Shown here: positions 61,709 to 64,000 of the stretch, piece by piece
Layout: each line of letters opens with the position of its first letter
Numbering within the stretch: the stretch's first letter is position 1
NCBI GenBank assembly: GCA_902729315.2
Contig: LR746271.1
Span: 2,440,001 to 2,504,000, forward strand
Reading direction: 5' to 3'
Source: Spirodela intermedia
Lineage: Eukaryota; Streptophyta; Magnoliopsida; Alismatales; Araceae
DNA: 64,000 bases
Notes under the pieces: model-generated
Told to the model about the DNA's origin: nothing
Database searches by the model: none
What the model saw: the letters and a program-made list of their open reading frames with translations, nothing else
Program-made: the position numbers and the translations under genes

Positions 61709-62454
61709 GTTGTGAATATGACAATCCGTTCTTTCCTCCTTTTGCGCGATCGATGTCTCTAGCGATTGACAAACTTCTTCCTTCTTCCTTCTTCCCCCAC
61801 TCCCCCGACTGCACTCAAGGCCTTCGGCGAGTGGTCAGCTCCTCCCTTTTCCCTTAGATGACAGTGACAATGTGGTTGACCCTTCTTTCGGTGGATCTCT
61901 CCAACAAGTGGTGCAGTGCTTCCATACGATACTTCTGTGACTTTTGGCATGGTGTGGCACGACTAGACGAAATCAAGCTGCCACACCGGTGTTTCTAAGT
62001 ACTTAGGAGGCAGACTAAACTTGGGCAATGATTTATTTTCTACTTTTAGTCTTTACTTACCTACTTTTGTCATTTATTTACATTTTACGGCAAGCTATTT
62101 CCATTTCATGTACGTTTTGATTGAAATGAGTAGAACTAATTCAAAACTTGATGAATGATCTTCGTTCTTCTTTTGAATCCTTTGAAACTCATCTGAGATC
62201 AAGTTATGATCATTTCTAACTTATTTTTTATTTGATTTTTGCAGTCGAATCTCACGAAATCAAGTTATGTTCCACAAATAATGGGTATTTTTCTATTTTC
62301 GAACACGAAATCACTAAGATTAAAGGCTGATTAATGAGCATTCAACGGTTAAAATAAGGAGACATTCATGGTTGACCTCATGTCATATGTGTGAATCCTC
62401 GAGCACACATTCGTCCGAGAAAATGAGTTAACCGTATTTCGCTCTTCCTTCATT

Positions 62455-62770
62455 TTTGTCTTATTTCTCTCTTTCCCTCTCTCGTGAGACCTCTCTTCTC
62501 TCTCCATCTCTCATGAAATGTCTTCCTTTCTCTCCCTCTCTCTCGATCGATCTCCTTCTCTTTCTTTCTCTAGATTGATCTTACTCTCTCTCATTCTCTT
62601 TCTCTCTCTCATGAGACTTTTCTCTCTCTTTGTCTCATGTGAGATTTTTCTCCTCCTCTTTCTTTCTCCCTTTCACAAGAGATCTCATCCCTTCCCGTGA
62701 GAGCTCTCTCTTCTCTTTATTTTTCTACTTCCTTTTCTCTACTTCTCTTCCTTTATTCTTCTCACCTCAC
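62455..62770. repeat. Pyrimidine-rich (CT/CTTT) low-complexity tract
   Basis: Over 300 bp of TCTCTCT, CTTTCT and TCTC(T/C)ATGAGA units, with recurrent (C/T)TCATGAGA or TGTGAGA inserts. Explains the Ser/Leu/Phe-rich open frames here. Confidence 0.85.
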
Positions 62771-63438
62771 CCTTCTATTTTATTATTTATATTAAGTATT
62801 AATAAAATATTAAAATTACTTTATATATAAATTAAATTAGTTTTCACAATAGATTAATCAATCTCCCTGTGTTCGACTTGAGACTTACTTCTTTACTAGT
62901 ATTTTATTAAGTCTTAGGTATAAATATTATTAAATAATGTGCATTTAAATACAACGACAAGTGCACACCAGCCTCCATTTGTCATTGTTGTAGCCCATAT
63001 AATATGTGTATTCATCTCTTTTAGGTGATGTTCAATGCTTTAATGTGTTCCTCCACCTAAGACATAGCTTCTTACAAGCCTTGCTCTTATCTTATCATTT
63101 GGAATCCTTGTCCCCTCTCTGACGTGGATCTGAAACCATTATTACACGCCATGTTGGCTGTGTGCATTGAGATGCTCTCTTATTCCTCAACTAACATTCC
63201 ATTTCGCTCATACAGGCAGGATAACCAAGAATAGGACCAGAAGAGGTTCTTCATTATCAGGCTCCATTAATTGTCGACCCCTTCTAAATATGCTGCGAGG
63301 GTCACGTGCCAGCACACCTCTTGGGTGGTCGTCGTTCTGGTTGGGTAGCTGTTGGGTGATCCTTTCAGTGCCCCACCATCTATTGCGGCTGCCCCAAGTG
63401 CCATGTTGCCCACTGTGCCACCTAGCGCACCTAAATCT

Positions 63439-63723
63439 ATTCTGGAAAACCGGCCCGACTAGGAAGGAGAGGGGTCAAATCATGAACTAGAACGATGTTC
63501 CACTGCGTCCACCGGAGAAGCACTTGGCCTCTACAAGAAGGAAAAGAGTTAGCTTGCCTAGTAATCAAGAACCCTAAGTTGGTATTGTAACTCCTTTTTC
63601 TGCTCGCACGAACATGGTCAAGGCTAAAATTGGAAAACATGCTTCACCAGTAGACGCAGTGGAACATCGTTCTAGTTCATGTTTTGACTCCTCTCCTTCC
63701 TATTCGAGCCGGTTATTCAGAAT
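63439..63723. repeat. Long inverted repeat (arms about 74-90 bp)
   Basis: The left arm 63439-63512 (...GGAAGGAGAGGGGTCAAATC, AACTAGAACGATGTTCCACT...) is the reverse complement of the right arm 63650-63723 with about 8 mismatches. Pairing continues weakly to about 63527 and 63635. A further direct copy of part of the right arm (TTGACTCCTCTCCTTCC, with TGCCCCAAGTGCCATGT before it) lies at 63724-63785. Confidence 0.85.
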
Positions 63724-64000
63724 GGGCTGCCCCAAGTGCCATGTGGAACTTAGGTCTTGTTCATGATTTGACTCCTCTCCTTCCGTATCAAAAGCACTTT
63801 ATTGCATTTCGGACCCATCGGACTGGAACCAATCGAGGACCTGGTCCGGCGGTCGTTCGTGCCAGCGTCTCAGATCATGCAACGAGGGCTCCACGTCAAG
63901 ACATCTAATCAAAGACATTCGGGTCCGAAACGCGTCCTGTCGAGTTCGTCGTTGCGGTGCGGTTAGTTCAGATGAGAATTGCGGAGTCGGTAGGCAGCAA

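Larger units (their letters stand above)
61291..63438. other. Intergenic sequence, no gene seen
   Basis: Contains an imperfect foldback at about 61627-61708 and a long pyrimidine-rich tract (about 62,455-62,770). The open frames at 61,360-61,632 and 61,759-61,950 match nothing I recognise. Confidence 0.4.

Noticed and set aside
62518-62830. Two Ser/Leu/Phe-rich open frames
   Set aside because: Translation of a pyrimidine-rich simple-sequence tract.

Overview
This is nuclear DNA from a flowering plant. The evidence is spliced genes with GT-AG introns, a chloroplast thioredoxin f, a plant-type bifunctional folate enzyme, a DUF538 protein, an SKU5-like protein, many (CT)n/(AT)n microsatellites and LTR-retrotransposon debris. 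I cannot name the species. Intron lengths up to about 3.6 kb suggest a medium-sized genome.

Positions 1-42,046 are gene-bearing. Four genes lie on the minus strand: HPPK/DHPS (folate synthesis, 3' end cut by the window edge), thioredoxin f (188 aa), a DUF538 protein (185 aa) and an SKU5-similar multicopper-oxidase-like protein (nine exons, 619 aa). Two follow on the plus strand: the ribosome-biogenesis WD-repeat factor BOP1 (17 exons, 706 aa) and a clade-E-like protein phosphatase 2C (five exons, 434 aa). I assembled each multi-exon model from splice sites and reading phase. Every model keeps frame throughout. The genes share no pathway and form no cluster.

The most notable gene-level observation is BOP1 intron 13. 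It has an AT-AC minor-spliceosome (U12-type) signature: an ATATCCTT donor, a TTCCTTGAC branch site 13 nt before an AC acceptor, and exact frame restoration. No GT-AG alternative is needed.

Positions 42,047-64,000 hold no convincing host gene. Most of this stretch is repeats. One previously unlabelled family of roughly 1.6-1.75 kb TG...CA elements is present as four complete copies, each with a perfect 5-bp target duplication (GGGAC, CAAAC, GTAGA, ATTAT). There are also at least five truncated relatives. One complete copy is nested in an older, oppositely oriented one. They behave like solo LTRs. A decayed Ty3/gypsy-type gag with a Met-tRNA-like primer site, a G-box-rich insert and two long inverted repeats complete the region. 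I found no new defence, biosynthetic or CRISPR-like system. The candidates for novelty are the AT-AC intron and the solo-LTR family with its conserved tRNA-like segment.
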